A stretch of DNA of 64,000 nt from Methylococcales bacterium (GCA_030753675.1 JASMBU010000001.1:124001-188000); one strand, 5' to 3'. Positions 46,594-56,656 are shown, counted from the stretch's first letter. Numbers and translations are program-made. Notes: generated by a model not told the origin, from the sequence alone.

Positions 46594-47280
46594 ATGAATT
46601 CTGCCAAAATATTGGTGGTTGAAGATGAAGAACCAATCAGGCAGATGTTGCTTATCGTTCTGAACAACGCTGACTTTGATGTTCAATGTGCTAAAGATGT
46701 TCGTGAGGCGCGAGATTTGATAGCCGAGTCAATGCCAGATTTGATTTTATTGGATTGGATGTTACCAGATATGAGCGGTATAGATTGGTGTCGCCAGTTA
46801 AAGAATGACCCATCGTTAAATGAATTGCCGGTTATTTTATTAACAGCGAGAGGAGCTGAAGAAGATAAAGTTAGAGGACTTGAGGTTGGCGCGGATGATT
46901 ACATGACCAAGCCTTTCTCGCCCCGAGAAATGGTGGCTAGAATTAAAGCTGTGCTTAGGCGAGCTGGGAAGTCATTCACGAAGACTAAAGTTGTGGTTGG
47001 TCATTTAATATTAGATATGGAGCGTTATCAATTGTCGTATCAAGGGCGAGATGTTCCTCTAAGCCCAACCGAGTTTAAATTAATGAGGTTTTTTATGACA
47101 CATCCCGGGAAAGTATATAATCGAGAACAACTGCTTGATAATGTCTGGGGGCGTACAGCTTATATAGAGGAGCGTACGGTTGACGTGCATATTCGACGAC
47201 TTCGAAAGGTTTTATCCGAACATGGTTGTGGCGATTTGGTTAAAACGGTTAGAGGGTTTGGTTATCGTTTTTCATTATAG
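46594..47280 (+). CDS. phoB: Phosphate regulon response regulator PhoB
   Basis: A 228-residue OmpR-type response regulator. The receiver domain has the acidic pair EDEE at residues 10-13, the phosphorylated D54 in LILLDWMLPDMSG, and the K of DYMTKPFSPREM; the winged-helix C-terminus has LSPTEFKLMRFFMTHPGKVY and RTVDVHIRRLRKVL. The frame runs upstream to 46564, but the ATG at 46594 has AGAAGGGAAG in front and begins as the family does. phoR follows. Confidence 0.94.
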   Translation: MNSAKILVVEDEEPIRQMLLIVLNNADFDVQCAKDVREARDLIAESMPDLILLDWMLPDMSGIDWCRQLKNDPSLNELPVILLTARGAEEDKVRGLEVGADDYMTKPFSPREMVARIKAVLRRAGKSFTKTKVVVGHLILDMERYQLSYQGRDVPLSPTEFKLMRFFMTHPGKVYNREQLLDNVWGRTAYIEERTVDVHIRRLRKVLSEHGCGDLVKTVRGFGYRFSL

Positions 47281-47289
47281 AGTGCAGTT

Positions 47290-48582
47290 ATGAATTTTTG
47301 GGTATCAGCCCTTATTGAACTGCTTTGTTATCTATTGATTGCCACCTTGGTCAGTGTCGTCTGGGGTCATTTCTTTATCTGGGCTTTTGTTGCATTATTA
47401 ATACTTTTGGGGCATCAGTATTGGCAATTATCACTACTGATAAAAAGGTTAGATGCACATAAACTTAAAGACAAGTCGAATGCTAAAGGCGTTTGGCATT
47501 GGGTCTATTTTTATTTGGACCGAGTTCATCGGCGGCATCGTCAGACCAAAAAACGGTTAGGTAAGTTACTCAATCAATTTTATAAATCAACGGCCACCTT
47601 ACCGGATGCAGCGATTGTTCTTAATGTAGATGATGAAATTGAATGGTTTAATGATTCGGCTAGAGAGCTTGTTGGGTTAAGGAAGAAAAATTTAGGTACG
47701 CATATTGCCCGTGTTATTGACCACCCATTGTTGACAGCCTATTTGAGTAGTGAAGACTTAGGTGAAACGGCAGTCATTACTTCGCCAGTTAATAAAGGTG
47801 TTTTTTTAGAGTTTAGGTTCTTAGTTTACAATAATGAACTGCGATTATTGTTGGCTCAAGATGTTACTAAATTAAAAAATTCTGAGGATATGCGGCGAGA
47901 TTTTGTAGCTAATGTATCACATGAATTACGGACACCTTTAACGGTTATTAAAGGTTATCTTGAGACTCTCCAAGATATGGATGAGGAAGTGTCGGAATTT
48001 TTAACAGACAGTTATTCTCGGATGATCCAACAGACTGCTCGAATGGAAGGATTGATCGAAGATTTGTTGTTATTAGCACGTTTGGAATGCATCACGGAGG
48101 ATAAGGGTGACTTAGAGACATTAGAATTAGTAGATGTTTCAGCCGTACTCAAGCAGTTATGTTTTTCAGGTGATGCCTTTGACCCGCTCAATGCTCGGAT
48201 AAATCTATCGATTGAGTCGGCATTGAAAATCCGGGGTAAGGAGAAAGATTTGGAGAGTGTTTTTACCAATTTGATTGTTAATGCAATGAAGTACTCTGAT
48301 GAAGATTCTAAAATAGATGTGCGTTGGCAATCAGTTCCAAGGGGGGTTAAGTTTGAAGTGCAAGACTACGGTGACGGAATTGCTAAAGAGCATATCCATC
48401 GGTTAACAGAACGCTTTTATCGGGTTGATGTTGGGCGTAGTCGTGAAAAGGGCGGTACAGGTTTAGGGTTGGCTATTGCAAAGCATGTATTGGCGAATCA
48501 TGATTCTAAATTGCTCATTAGTAGTCAAGAAGGTGTTGGCAGTTCTTTTAGTTGTATTTTTCCCCATACCCGTTGTTGCTAA
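47290..48582 (+). CDS. phoR: Phosphate regulon sensor kinase PhoR
   Basis: A 430-residue histidine kinase. The N-terminus has two adjacent hydrophobic helices (about residues 7-25 and 27-42) without a periplasmic domain, as in PhoR, which senses via the Pst transporter. Then come a PAS-like domain (about 95-195), HisKA with H211 in FVANVSHELRTPLTVI, and a HATPase with NLIVNAMKYSD and the G-boxes DYGDGIA and GGTGLGLAIAKHV. It is in an operon with phoB; no pst or phoU gene lies in the window. Confidence 0.94.
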   Translation: MNFWVSALIELLCYLLIATLVSVVWGHFFIWAFVALLILLGHQYWQLSLLIKRLDAHKLKDKSNAKGVWHWVYFYLDRVHRRHRQTKKRLGKLLNQFYKSTATLPDAAIVLNVDDEIEWFNDSARELVGLRKKNLGTHIARVIDHPLLTAYLSSEDLGETAVITSPVNKGVFLEFRFLVYNNELRLLLAQDVTKLKNSEDMRRDFVANVSHELRTPLTVIKGYLETLQDMDEEVSEFLTDSYSRMIQQTARMEGLIEDLLLLARLECITEDKGDLETLELVDVSAVLKQLCFSGDAFDPLNARINLSIESALKIRGKEKDLESVFTNLIVNAMKYSDEDSKIDVRWQSVPRGVKFEVQDYGDGIAKEHIHRLTERFYRVDVGRSREKGGTGLGLAIAKHVLANHDSKLLISSQEGVGSSFSCIFPHTRCC

Positions 48583-48685
48583 CGATAGGTGCTTTCTGTT
48601 TATCAGAGGAGTTCCGGTCAAATCAAGGTGTAACTATGACATAATTAAATTTATTTAATGCTTTTGTAGGCTCAAGAGAGGACTT

Positions 48686-49408
48686 ATGCCAGTCGATATA
48701 TTATTAACCGTTATCGCAACCTCAGTTATTCAATCCATATTTGGTGTGGGCGTTTTGTTATTTGGTACGCCATTGTTATTGTTGTTGGGGTATGAATTTT
48801 TAGATGCGTTGGTGATCCTGTTACCAATATCTATTGCGATTAACTCCTTTCAAATTCTCAAACACTATAGCTATATAGATCTTAGTTTTTATAAAAATGT
48901 TTTAATCTATACCATTCCTTTTGTGGTCTTGTTTTTGTTTATAGTCACCGCGGCTAAAATCAACATTGCATTGATCATCGGCTTGTTTTTAATTTTTGTT
49001 GCCTTGAAAAGTTATTCTCCCAAAGTTGAGAAAATGATGATGTCGATGGTGAAGTATGAGAAAACATATTTGGCCACGATGGGCGTTATTCATGGGTTAA
49101 CGAATCTTGGTGGGTCGTTACTAACTGCGATTGTTCATGGTAAGCAATACCAAAAGGATATGACGCGGGTTACGGTGGCCGTCTGTTATGCGACTTTTGC
49201 CATTTTTCAAATTATTACGTTATTCTTTCTTCTTGATAATTATGAGTTGTCATACAGTAATAATATGGCTTTTTTGCATGTTGGCGTCATTATGTTTTTA
49301 TTAACGGAAGAAGTTGTTTATCAAAATATTGATAATGAAAAATACAGTAAGATTTTTGCGGCCTTTTTGTTTTTATCGGGGGTCGTATTGGTTTTTAAAG
49401 CTTTTTAA
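48686..49408 (+). CDS. TSUP-family transporter (TauE/SafE)
   Basis: A 240-residue membrane protein with about seven hydrophobic helices. Repeats typical of the TSUP family are present: SIFGVGVLLFGTPLLLLLGY (residues about 13-32) and the second-half equivalent HGLTNLGGSLLTAIV (about 132-146). The family exports or imports sulfonates, sulfite or organic anions; the substrate cannot be read. The ATG is preceded by AGAGAGGA. It follows phoR by 100 bases and precedes the DUF1439 gene. Confidence 0.85.
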   Translation: MPVDILLTVIATSVIQSIFGVGVLLFGTPLLLLLGYEFLDALVILLPISIAINSFQILKHYSYIDLSFYKNVLIYTIPFVVLFLFIVTAAKINIALIIGLFLIFVALKSYSPKVEKMMMSMVKYEKTYLATMGVIHGLTNLGGSLLTAIVHGKQYQKDMTRVTVAVCYATFAIFQIITLFFLLDNYELSYSNNMAFLHVGVIMFLLTEEVVYQNIDNEKYSKIFAAFLFLSGVVLVFKAF

Positions 49409-49420
49409 TAGGATCGGTGG

Positions 49421-49969
49421 GTGACTTTGTTGCAAAAGTTAAGGTTCGTTTCTGTTGGTTTTTTGTTCTGGGTGCTAACAACGAATGCCCATGCTTTTAG
49501 TTACACTGTCACAGTCGCTGAGCAAGAGCTGCAAGAGTATTTGTCTCTCATTAAACCTCTGGAGAAGCGTAGTCGTTTATATCGTATTACGTTAAGTGAT
49601 CCGCGAGTAAACCTTGTTAAGGGCGATGAGCGTATTCACTTCTCGGTTCAAATGGCTTTGAGTTTGTTGGGGGCCGTTCATAGTCAGGGCAGTGTTGAAG
49701 TGTCTGGTGAAGTGGAATATAACCCTGAGACGAGTCAATTCTTTTTGATTCGGCCTCAGGTTGAGGCTATTGAGATGGCGGGTATTCCTGAGCGTACCAG
49801 TCAGAAGATTAAATCTGTTCTACAGCAGGTTATTAGTACAGCATTTAGTAAAGTGAAGGTTTATCAACTACAAGATAGTGATGTTAAGCAAAGAATGCTT
49901 AAGGCTGTTTTAGAGTCTGTTGTGGTGGGTCAGGACGAGCAATTACGGTTAACGCTGAAAGTCTTTTAG
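49421..49969 (+). CDS. DUF1439 family exported protein
   Basis: A 182-residue protein with a signal peptide (cut after AHA, about residue 25) and a mature part of the DUF1439 type: LQEYLSLIKPLEKRSR, ITLSDPRVNLVKGDERIHF in part, and the SGEVEYNPETSQFFLI region, a TULIP-like periplasmic lipid-binding fold. It is not a lipoprotein in this version. GTG at 49421 is the only plausible start near the TSUP gene's end. Function unknown. Confidence 0.78.
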   Translation: MTLLQKLRFVSVGFLFWVLTTNAHAFSYTVTVAEQELQEYLSLIKPLEKRSRLYRITLSDPRVNLVKGDERIHFSVQMALSLLGAVHSQGSVEVSGEVEYNPETSQFFLIRPQVEAIEMAGIPERTSQKIKSVLQQVISTAFSKVKVYQLQDSDVKQRMLKAVLESVVVGQDEQLRLTLKVF

Positions 49970-50000
49970 GGCGAGAAGCCCAGTATTATAAAAGAAGCGT

Positions 50001-50035
50001 TCTACTGCAATGGTCGGGCGACTCAAAGCAGTAGA
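50001..50035. terminator. Two-tier hairpin between convergent DUF1439 and oadB genes
   Basis: TCTACTGC (50001-50008) pairs with GCAGTAGA (50028-50035), and inside it GTCG (50013-50016) pairs with CGAC (50019-50022). On the minus strand the stem is followed by a T-rich stretch, so it is a candidate terminator for oadGAB. A T-run on the plus strand is not evident. Confidence 0.5.
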
Positions 50036-50099
50036 GGATTGTTAGCAGTAAGGTAGAGTTTGACCTTTTATTAAGGGGTAACGGTGGTATAGGGCTTCA

Positions 50100-51227
50100 T
50101 TAATGAACGAGGTTGAGTAAAATCCCTGCTGCTACTGCTGAGCCAATGACACCCGCTACATTCGGCCCCATGGCGTGCATGAGTAGATGGTTATGTGGGT
50201 TGTTTTCTAGGCCGACTTTGTTGGCCACTCGAGCCGCCATCGGTACAGCGGAAACACCGGCAGCACCAATTAAAGGATTAATCGGTGTTTTACTAAGCGC
50301 ATTCATGAGTTTTGCCATGAGTACGCCACAGGCTGTACCAATACAAAAAGCGATCGCACCTAAGGTCAGAATGCCTAATGTTTCGGGCTGAAGGAAAGCG
50401 TCGGCATTGAGTTTAGAGCCAACAGCAAGACCCAGAAAAATAGTAACAACATTAATCAGTGCATTCTGGCTAGTATCACTGAGCCGGTCAACAACACCAC
50501 AAGAACTCATAAGATTACCAAAACAGAACATACCAATGAGTGGTGCTGCAGAAGGCAGTAATAAGGCAGTTAAGAATACGAGCACTAGTGGGAAAATGAT
50601 TTTCTCTGTTTGGCTGACATGCCGAAGTTGATGCATTTCAATCTTGCGTTCTTTGTCAGTGGTTAGGGCGCGCATGATTGGAGGTTGGATTAACGGAACT
50701 AGTGCCATATAAGAATAGGCGGCAACGGCAATGGCACCGAGTAATTCTGGGGCCAATTTGGAGGCCACATAAATTGCCGTAGGCCCATCAGCACCACCGA
50801 TAATGGCGATGGCCGCAGCATCTTTTAAGGAAAAATCCAAGCCAGGAATAGCATTGAGTGCTAAGGCGCCAAGAAGCGTTGCAAAAATGCCGAATTGTGC
50901 GGCAGCTCCGAGTAGCAGTGTTTTTGGGTTCGCGAGCATTGGGCCAAAGTCAGTCATAGCACCCACGCCCATAAAAATAAGTAATGGAAAAACACCAGTT
51001 TTAATGCCGCCATATAAGTAGTAAAGAATGCCCCCTGCTTCAGTCATGCCAGAGCCGGGAATATTGCTTAAGATCGCGCCAAAACCAATGGGGAGCAGAA
51101 GGAGCGGTTCGAAGCCTTTTTTAATGGCAAGAAAAATTAGTAAAAAACCAACGGCAGTCATAATGGCTTGGCCGCTTTCTAAATTATATATTCCGGTGCT
51201 TTCCCAGAGTAAAGTTAGGTTTTCCAT
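50100..51227 (-). CDS. oadB: Oxaloacetate decarboxylase, beta subunit (Na+ pump)
   Basis: A 375-residue inner-membrane subunit that couples decarboxylation of carboxybiotin to Na+ export. It has about nine hydrophobic segments and family motifs such as [31 protein letters not shown], in part, and the ion-site [21 protein letters not shown] region, plus [16 protein letters not shown] short N-terminal extension precedes the usual first helix. It is last in oadGAB, 49 bases after oadA. Confidence 0.93.
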   Translation of the reverse strand: MENLTLLWESTGIYNLESGQAIMTAVGFLLIFLAIKKGFEPLLLLPIGFGAILSNIPGSGMTEAGGILYYLYGGIKTGVFPLLIFMGVGAMTDFGPMLANPKTLLLGAAAQFGIFATLLGALALNAIPGLDFSLKDAAAIAIIGGADGPTAIYVASKLAPELLGAIAVAAYSYMALVPLIQPPIMRALTTDKERKIEMHQLRHVSQTEKIIFPLVLVFLTALLLPSAAPLIGMFCFGNLMSSCGVVDRLSDTSQNALINVVTIFLGLAVGSKLNADAFLQPETLGILTLGAIAFCIGTACGVLMAKLMNALSKTPINPLIGAAGVSAVPMAARVANKVGLENNPHNHLLMHAMGPNVAGVIGSAVAAGILLNLVH

Positions 51228-51276
51228 GGTGTGTTTTAAAAAATATTTTTAGCTAAGGGTGAATGGTTAAGGCACG

Positions 51277-53055
51277 TTACAGGGTTATAAGAATTTGTCC
51301 CACGGTTACGGCATCGCCTTCTTTAACGTGAATGGCAGAAACAGTGCCGCCTACACGAGTTCGTATTTCCGTCTCCATTTTCATGGCTTCAAGGATAATG
51401 GTGGTTTCATTTTCCGAAACAGTAGCGCCGACAGTGGTATTTATTTTGAAAATATTGCCCGTCATAGGCGACGTTATGGTTTCTCCTGATGAGGGGGCTG
51501 CCGTTTGAGCAAGTTCAGCGTTGGTTGCGGCGGGTTGGATATTGAAATCAGCATCGCCAGGTCCGACTGCAACGTGGTAGTTCTTACCTTCAACAGTGAC
51601 GGTGTAAGTTTCGGTTTCAGTTGTTTGTGAGGATGCATTGGCTTTTGCAAAAGCCAGTGCATCGGGTGCGGCTTCAAAGGCATCTGGGTTGCCGCGGTTT
51701 TGGATGAACTTCCAGCCGACCTGAAAAAACAAGCCATCTATTAAGGCATCTTCTTCAATATTTTTAGCTAGGGTAACTTGGTGTTCTTTGGCCTTGTTTT
51801 TAACACCTTCAATGAGCTTATCCATTTCAGGTGATATTTTGTCTGCCGGGCGACATGTTATCGGGGCTTCGCCTTTAAGGACGCGTTCTTGTAGGGCTTT
51901 ATTGACCGGAGCAGGTGTTGCGCCGTACTCACCCTTGAGAACGCCGGCTGATTCTTTTGTGATGGTTTTGTAGCGTTCGCCAGTAAGAATATTGATGACC
52001 GCTTGAGTGCCCACAATTTGTGAGGTGGGTGTGACTAAAGGGATGAAGCCAAGATCTTCTCGGACACGAGGTATTTCATCTAAAACAGCATCAAATTTAT
52101 CTGCGGCACCTTGCTCTTTGAGTTGGCTTTCCATATTGGTTAGCATGCCTCCTGGAACCTGGCTGACTAGAATGCGGCCATCTACGCCTTTTAGGCTACC
52201 CTCAAATTGGGCGTATTTTTTTCGAATATCCCTAAAGTAGGTAGCAATTTCTTCCAATAAGTTCAAGTCAAGGCCAGTATGAGAGGCTTGATTTTGAAGG
52301 CTAGCAACAATGGTTTCGGTTGGGCTATGGCCATAAGTCATGCTTAGCGATGAGATAGCCGTATCAACGTTATCAACACCTGCTTCAATAGCTTTAATGT
52401 AAGTGCCAACGCTAAGGCCGGTGGTAGCGTGACAGTGAAGGTGGATGGGTATGTCAACCTGAGCTTTGAGTTTGCTGATTAAGTCATAACCGTCATAAGG
52501 GGTGAGTAGCCCTGCCATATCTTTGATGCAAATGGAATGGGCGCCCATGTCTTCAATTTGTTTACCTAAATGAACCCATAAATCAATATTATGGGCGGGA
52601 CTCACGGTATAAGACAGTGTTCCTTGCGCGTGTTTGTCTGTTTCCAAGACGGCGTTAACTGCACGCTTGATATTACGCATATCGTTCATAGCATCGAAAA
52701 TTCGGAAAACATCAATGCCATTAATAGCGCAGCGTTCAACAAATTTATCTACGACATCATCTGCGTAGTGGCGATAGCCGAGAATGTTTTGTCCTCGAAA
52801 TAACATTTGTTGAGGAGTGTTTGGCATGGCTGCCTTTAGTAGGCGTAACCGTTCCCATGGGTCTTCTCCTAAGTAACGAATACAGGCGTCAAATGTAGCG
52901 CCGCCCCACGATTCGATTGACCAGTAACCCACTTGGTCTAGTTTTCCACAAATGGGTAGCATATCTTCTATGCGCAGACGAGTTGCCAGAATAGATTGAT
53001 GGGCGTCACGTAGGGCGACTTCGGTTATACCGATGGGTTGATTTGCTATTGCCAT
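51277..53055 (-). CDS. oadA: Oxaloacetate decarboxylase, alpha subunit (biotin carrier)
   Basis: A 592-residue cytosolic subunit. The N-terminal carboxyltransferase TIM barrel shows EVALRDAHQSILATR (residues 11-25), GATFDACIRYL, and the metal-binding HCHATTG; a conserved C-terminal domain follows, and a biotinyl domain ends the protein with the biotinylated lysine in ILEAMKMET. It transfers carboxyl from oxaloacetate to biotin. An alanine/threonine linker (about 495-525) precedes the biotin domain. Confidence 0.94.
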   Translation of the reverse strand: MAIANQPIGITEVALRDAHQSILATRLRIEDMLPICGKLDQVGYWSIESWGGATFDACIRYLGEDPWERLRLLKAAMPNTPQQMLFRGQNILGYRHYADDVVDKFVERCAINGIDVFRIFDAMNDMRNIKRAVNAVLETDKHAQGTLSYTVSPAHNIDLWVHLGKQIEDMGAHSICIKDMAGLLTPYDGYDLISKLKAQVDIPIHLHCHATTGLSVGTYIKAIEAGVDNVDTAISSLSMTYGHSPTETIVASLQNQASHTGLDLNLLEEIATYFRDIRKKYAQFEGSLKGVDGRILVSQVPGGMLTNMESQLKEQGAADKFDAVLDEIPRVREDLGFIPLVTPTSQIVGTQAVINILTGERYKTITKESAGVLKGEYGATPAPVNKALQERVLKGEAPITCRPADKISPEMDKLIEGVKNKAKEHQVTLAKNIEEDALIDGLFFQVGWKFIQNRGNPDAFEAAPDALAFAKANASSQTTETETYTVTVEGKNYHVAVGPGDADFNIQPAATNAELAQTAAPSSGETITSPMTGNIFKINTTVGATVSENETTIILEAMKMETEIRTRVGGTVSAIHVKEGDAVTVGQILITL

Positions 53056-53140
53056 GTTCGTTTTCTCTAGTTCTTAACTTGAATTTTGGTTATGTAAAAG
53101 GCGGGTGAGGCGCCGACTTGTTTTTGCAGAAGGGTTTAAA

Positions 53141-53365
53141 TTATTTTCTTCGGTAGCGGTTTACAGCAAGGGTAATCGCAGCCACAATATTACTATCAAT
53201 TTCCTGAGCGAGTGTTTTTTGTATGGTGTCTTTTGGGGGTGATGGGAATTGTTGTACACAAAAAGACATGATAGAAATACTGAAAATAAGTAATAGTAAG
53301 AATAGGAATACAATGGTCATGCCAAGACCCATTAATTCCAACCCTAAGTATATGTTATTGCTCAT
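53141..53365 (-). CDS. oadG: Oxaloacetate decarboxylase, gamma subunit
   Basis: A 74-residue subunit with a single N-terminal membrane helix (about residues 8-33), a short linker, and a C-terminal end AITLAVNRYRRK, typical of OadG, which holds the alpha subunit to the membrane pump and binds zinc at its tail in some members. It starts the oadGAB operon; oadA begins 85 bases downstream. Confidence 0.88.
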   Translation of the reverse strand: MSNNIYLGLELMGLGMTIVFLFLLLLIFSISIMSFCVQQFPSPPKDTIQKTLAQEIDSNIVAAITLAVNRYRRK

Positions 53366-53582
53366 TGGTGCTATTTCATTCGTTTTTTTGGATTTTAGTA
53401 AGCTACTATTATAACATTTTTGAAATATAGATGAATTGTATTTACGCTGCGTTATTGTACAGAATAACTTATCTAATTGAATAGGTTAGGGTGATTTTTT
53501 TGTGAGTTATGATGAGTTAAAAGAAGTCGGTAATGTTTGTTAATTGCCAATTAAGCTAAAGTAAAAAAGAATAGAGAGAGAT

Positions 53583-53987
53583 ATGACTAAAAAACAAGTC
53601 AATGAAAAGGAATGGAAAGAGCGGCTAACACCTGAGCAATATGCGGTTTGTCGTGAAAAAGATACGGAGGCGCCTTTTGTGGGTGGCTATACTAATTGCC
53701 ATGATAAAGGCATCTATCATTGTGTTTGTTGCGATCAGCCTTTATTCGATTCGGTGACAAAATTTGATTCAGGATCAGGGTGGCCCAGTTTCTGGGATGT
53801 TTTGAGTGCTGAAAAGGTTTGCCATATTGATGATACGAATCACGGTATGCGACGGGTAGAAATTACTTGTCAGCATTGTGATGCGCATTTAGGGCATGTT
53901 TTTGAAGATGGCCCGAAACCCACCGGGTTACGGTATTGCGTTAATTCAATTTCACTGCGATTGGAGAAAGCTGATGAGTCAGACTGA
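53583..53987 (+). CDS. msrB: Peptide methionine-R-sulfoxide reductase MsrB
   Basis: A 134-residue repair enzyme reducing methionine-R-sulfoxide. The zinc site CVCCDQ and CQHCDAHLGHVF, and the catalytic cysteine in RYCVNSISL, are present; the GSGWPSF loop is diagnostic. GAGAGAGAT precedes the ATG. The 3' end overlaps apeB by 14 bases in another frame. Confidence 0.95.
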   Translation: MTKKQVNEKEWKERLTPEQYAVCREKDTEAPFVGGYTNCHDKGIYHCVCCDQPLFDSVTKFDSGSGWPSFWDVLSAEKVCHIDDTNHGMRRVEITCQHCDAHLGHVFEDGPKPTGLRYCVNSISLRLEKADESD

Positions 53988-55284
53988 TTTTTACCGCGAA
54001 CAAGCAGAAGATTTACTGGCTTTTATTGATGCTTCGCCCAGTCCTTGGCATGTAGTTGGAACGATTAAGCAGCAATTGGATGCGCATGGTTTTGTCCCGT
54101 TAGATGAGCAGTCAGAATGGGCCTTGTTGGGGGAGGGGCGATACTATGTGGTCAGGGGTGGATCTTCAATAATTGCCTTTATAGTGGGTGGTAAGCCTTT
54201 GGTTGAAACAGGCTTTAAAATTATTGGCGCTCATACTGATTCGCCGGGATTACGTGTTAAACCCAATGCGAGTTATGCCGAGGGGGGGTTATTGCGCGTT
54301 GGCGTTGAAGTGTATGGAAGCCCGATTTTAGCCACGTACACAGATCGAGACTTAAGTTTAGCCGGTTCGGTGAGCTATAAGGATGATCGTGGTGCTGTAA
54401 ATAATAAGACGATTCTTTTTGATAAGCCGTTATTGAGGTTGCCTAATTTGGCTATTCATATGAATAATAAAGTCAATGAAGAAGGGTTGAAGCTTGATAA
54501 GCAAACGGATTTGCCTTTGGTGTTGGCAGCGGTTGAAAATGAATTACTGGAGCCTGTTCAGTTTAAGGCGTTGATTGCTAATCAATTAAAGTTAGATGGT
54601 TCTGCTATTTTGTCCTGGGAATTGTGTAGTTATGACACTCAAAAAGGTGTGTTGTGGGGCTTGAATGATGAGTTTATTGCCAGTTCGCAACTGGATAACC
54701 TGGCTTCCTGTCATGCGGCGGTAAAAGCATTTTTAGAGGATGGAGCCGCGGCATCACCAGCCACACAAGTGTGCGCATTTTTTGATCATGAAGAGATTGG
54801 TAGTGAGAGTAGCAAGGGGGCGTCGGGGAGTTTTCTGCCGGATGTCTTGATGCGAATTAGTGCGCTGATGTTGCCCGGTACAGAAAGTTACTTTCAGGCT
54901 TTAAGCCAAAGTTTTATGATGAGTGTGGATATGGCCCATGCATATCAGCCTAGTTTCTCATGGGCTTATGAGCCTAAACATCGTGTAATGGTCAATAAGG
55001 GGCTAGTCATAAAGGTGAATGCTAACCAGCGCTACGCCACAGATAATATAGCTGAAGCGATGTGTATTGATTGGTGTCAGCAGGCGGGTGTCTCTGTGCA
55101 GAAATATTCACACCGGACCAATTTGGGGTGTGGTAGCACGATCGGTCCGATCGTTTCAGCCAAGTTGGGCATACGCTCAGTTGATTTAGGAAATCCGATG
55201 TGGGCTATGCATAGCTTGCGAGAAAGTGCTGGCGTTAAAGATCATGGGGACATGATTAAGTTGATGCGGCAATTTTTGAAATAG
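53974..55284 (+). CDS. apeB: M18 family aminopeptidase
   Basis: A 436-residue zinc aspartyl-type aminopeptidase. The catalytic domain shows GAHTDSPGLRVKP (metal histidine and aspartate), FFDHEEIGSESSKGA (catalytic and metal glutamates), SVDMAHAYQP and, at the end, LGNPMWAMHSLRE with the last histidine. Zn ligands look intact. The frame extends upstream into msrB; the ATG at 53974 is preferred because TTGGAGAAAG stands in front. A strong terminator follows. Confidence 0.92.
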   Translation: MSQTDFYREQAEDLLAFIDASPSPWHVVGTIKQQLDAHGFVPLDEQSEWALLGEGRYYVVRGGSSIIAFIVGGKPLVETGFKIIGAHTDSPGLRVKPNASYAEGGLLRVGVEVYGSPILATYTDRDLSLAGSVSYKDDRGAVNNKTILFDKPLLRLPNLAIHMNNKVNEEGLKLDKQTDLPLVLAAVENELLEPVQFKALIANQLKLDGSAILSWELCSYDTQKGVLWGLNDEFIASSQLDNLASCHAAVKAFLEDGAAASPATQVCAFFDHEEIGSESSKGASGSFLPDVLMRISALMLPGTESYFQALSQSFMMSVDMAHAYQPSFSWAYEPKHRVMVNKGLVIKVNANQRYATDNIAEAMCIDWCQQAGVSVQKYSHRTNLGCGSTIGPIVSAKLGIRSVDLGNPMWAMHSLRESAGVKDHGDMIKLMRQFLK

Positions 55285-55334
55285 TAGCCGTAATCTATCG
55301 TGATTAACGCAAGATTGACGGCTAATAATTTTTT
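55285..55334 (+). terminator. Intrinsic terminator after apeB
   Basis: TAGCCGTAATCT (55285-55296) pairs with AGATT-G-ACGGCTA (55312-55324, one bulged G), followed by a T-run at 55329-55334. It ends apeB just before the convergent purD. Confidence 0.8.
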
Positions 55335-55343
55335 GTGGGCAGA

Positions 55344-56624
55344 TCAATTCTCGGTGAGTGCCTTAAAACCAATATCGGTTCGAAAATACATTTGGTCCCA
55401 CTCTATTGTGCTTACCAGTTGGTAGGCCTTACTTTGGGCTTCGGTAAGAGAGTCGCCTAAAGCGCAGGCACAAAGTACACGACCGCCTGCGGTGAGAGTC
55501 TGGTTATTTTCTAGGTGTGTCCCGGCGTGGAAAACTTTCTGCTCCGGCGTAGTGGGTGAGTCAAGACCCTTAATAATATGGCCTTTTTTGTAGTTATCGG
55601 GATAGCCTCCTGCAGCAAGTACAACGCCTAAAGCGGGTCGACTGTCCCATACGGTTGTTTGGGTGTGTAGTTGATGGTCCAGAGCGGCTAAGCACAGTTT
55701 AACTAAATCACTTTGTAAGCGCATCATAATAGGCTGGGTTTCTGGGTCACCAAAACGGCAATTATATTCCAGTACTTTTAGGGTGCCGTTTGGATTAATC
55801 ATTAAGCCAGCGTAGAGGAAGCCGGTGTAGGGCATGCCGTCAGCAATCATGCCGTCTAAAGTAGGTTGGATGACTTCATCGAGAACCCGTTGGTGTAACT
55901 CGGGTGTGACTAAAGGTGCAGGCGAGTAAGCGCCCATGCCGCCCGTGTTTGGCCCTAGATCACCATTGTTAAGGGCTTTGTGGTCTTGAGAAGTGGCCAT
56001 AGGGAGGGCCGTTTTCCCATCAGCGATAACGATAAAGCTAGCCTCTTCGCCGTATAAAAATTCTTCAACAACAACGCGATGACCGGCTTCGCCAAAGGCG
56101 TTACCGGCTAACATATCTTGAACGGCGGCAATAGCTTCTGCTTCAGTTTGAGCGACAATAACGCCTTTTCCAGCGGCGAGTCCATCGGCTTTAACCACAA
56201 TAGGCGCGCCTTTTTCTTGAATATATTGGATGGCCGAATCTGTTTCGGTGAAGGTTTGGTATTCGGCCGTAGGTATCTTGTGGCGAGCCATAAAGTTTTT
56301 GCAAAAGGTTTTAGAGCCTTCTAATTGAGCTGCTATTGCACGAGGACCAAAACAGTTTAATCCTACTGCTTGAAAGCGGTCCACAATACCAGCAACCAGA
56401 GGAACTTCTGGGCCAATAATAGTGAGGGCAATGTTTTTGTCTTGCGCGAAGATGATTAGGGCGTCAATATTTGTTGCATCAATGGGTACATTTTCTATGC
56501 CGGGCTCTAGGGCAGTGCCTGCGTTTCCAGGGGCAACATAAATGGTTTTGGCTTGTTCTGATTGACGGGTCTTCCAAGCTAAAGCATGTTCGCGACCGCC
56601 GCCACCTACAATTAAAATATTCAT
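55344..56624 (-). CDS. purD: Phosphoribosylamine-glycine ligase (GAR synthetase)
   Basis: A 426-residue ATP-grasp ligase for the second step of purine synthesis. Marks: the N-terminal VGGGGREHALAWK (residues 6-18), GPEVPLVAGIVDRF, the ATP-grasp KADGLAAGKGVIVAQT, GPNTGGMGAYSPAP and EYNCRFGDPETQ. Length normal. It is 32 bases downstream of purH in an operon. Confidence 0.95.
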   Translation of the reverse strand: MNILIVGGGGREHALAWKTRQSEQAKTIYVAPGNAGTALEPGIENVPIDATNIDALIIFAQDKNIALTIIGPEVPLVAGIVDRFQAVGLNCFGPRAIAAQLEGSKTFCKNFMARHKIPTAEYQTFTETDSAIQYIQEKGAPIVVKADGLAAGKGVIVAQTEAEAIAAVQDMLAGNAFGEAGHRVVVEEFLYGEEASFIVIADGKTALPMATSQDHKALNNGDLGPNTGGMGAYSPAPLVTPELHQRVLDEVIQPTLDGMIADGMPYTGFLYAGLMINPNGTLKVLEYNCRFGDPETQPIMMRLQSDLVKLCLAALDHQLHTQTTVWDSRPALGVVLAAGGYPDNYKKGHIIKGLDSPTTPEQKVFHAGTHLENNQTLTAGGRVLCACALGDSLTEAQSKAYQLVSTIEWDQMYFRTDIGFKALTEN

Positions 56625-56656
56625 GAGTAAAGTTTTATCTATGGGTAATGAGTGCG

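Noticed and set aside
50113-51252. Several open frames on the plus strand across oadB
   Set aside because: They are antisense to a conserved sodium-pump subunit whose motifs are intact.
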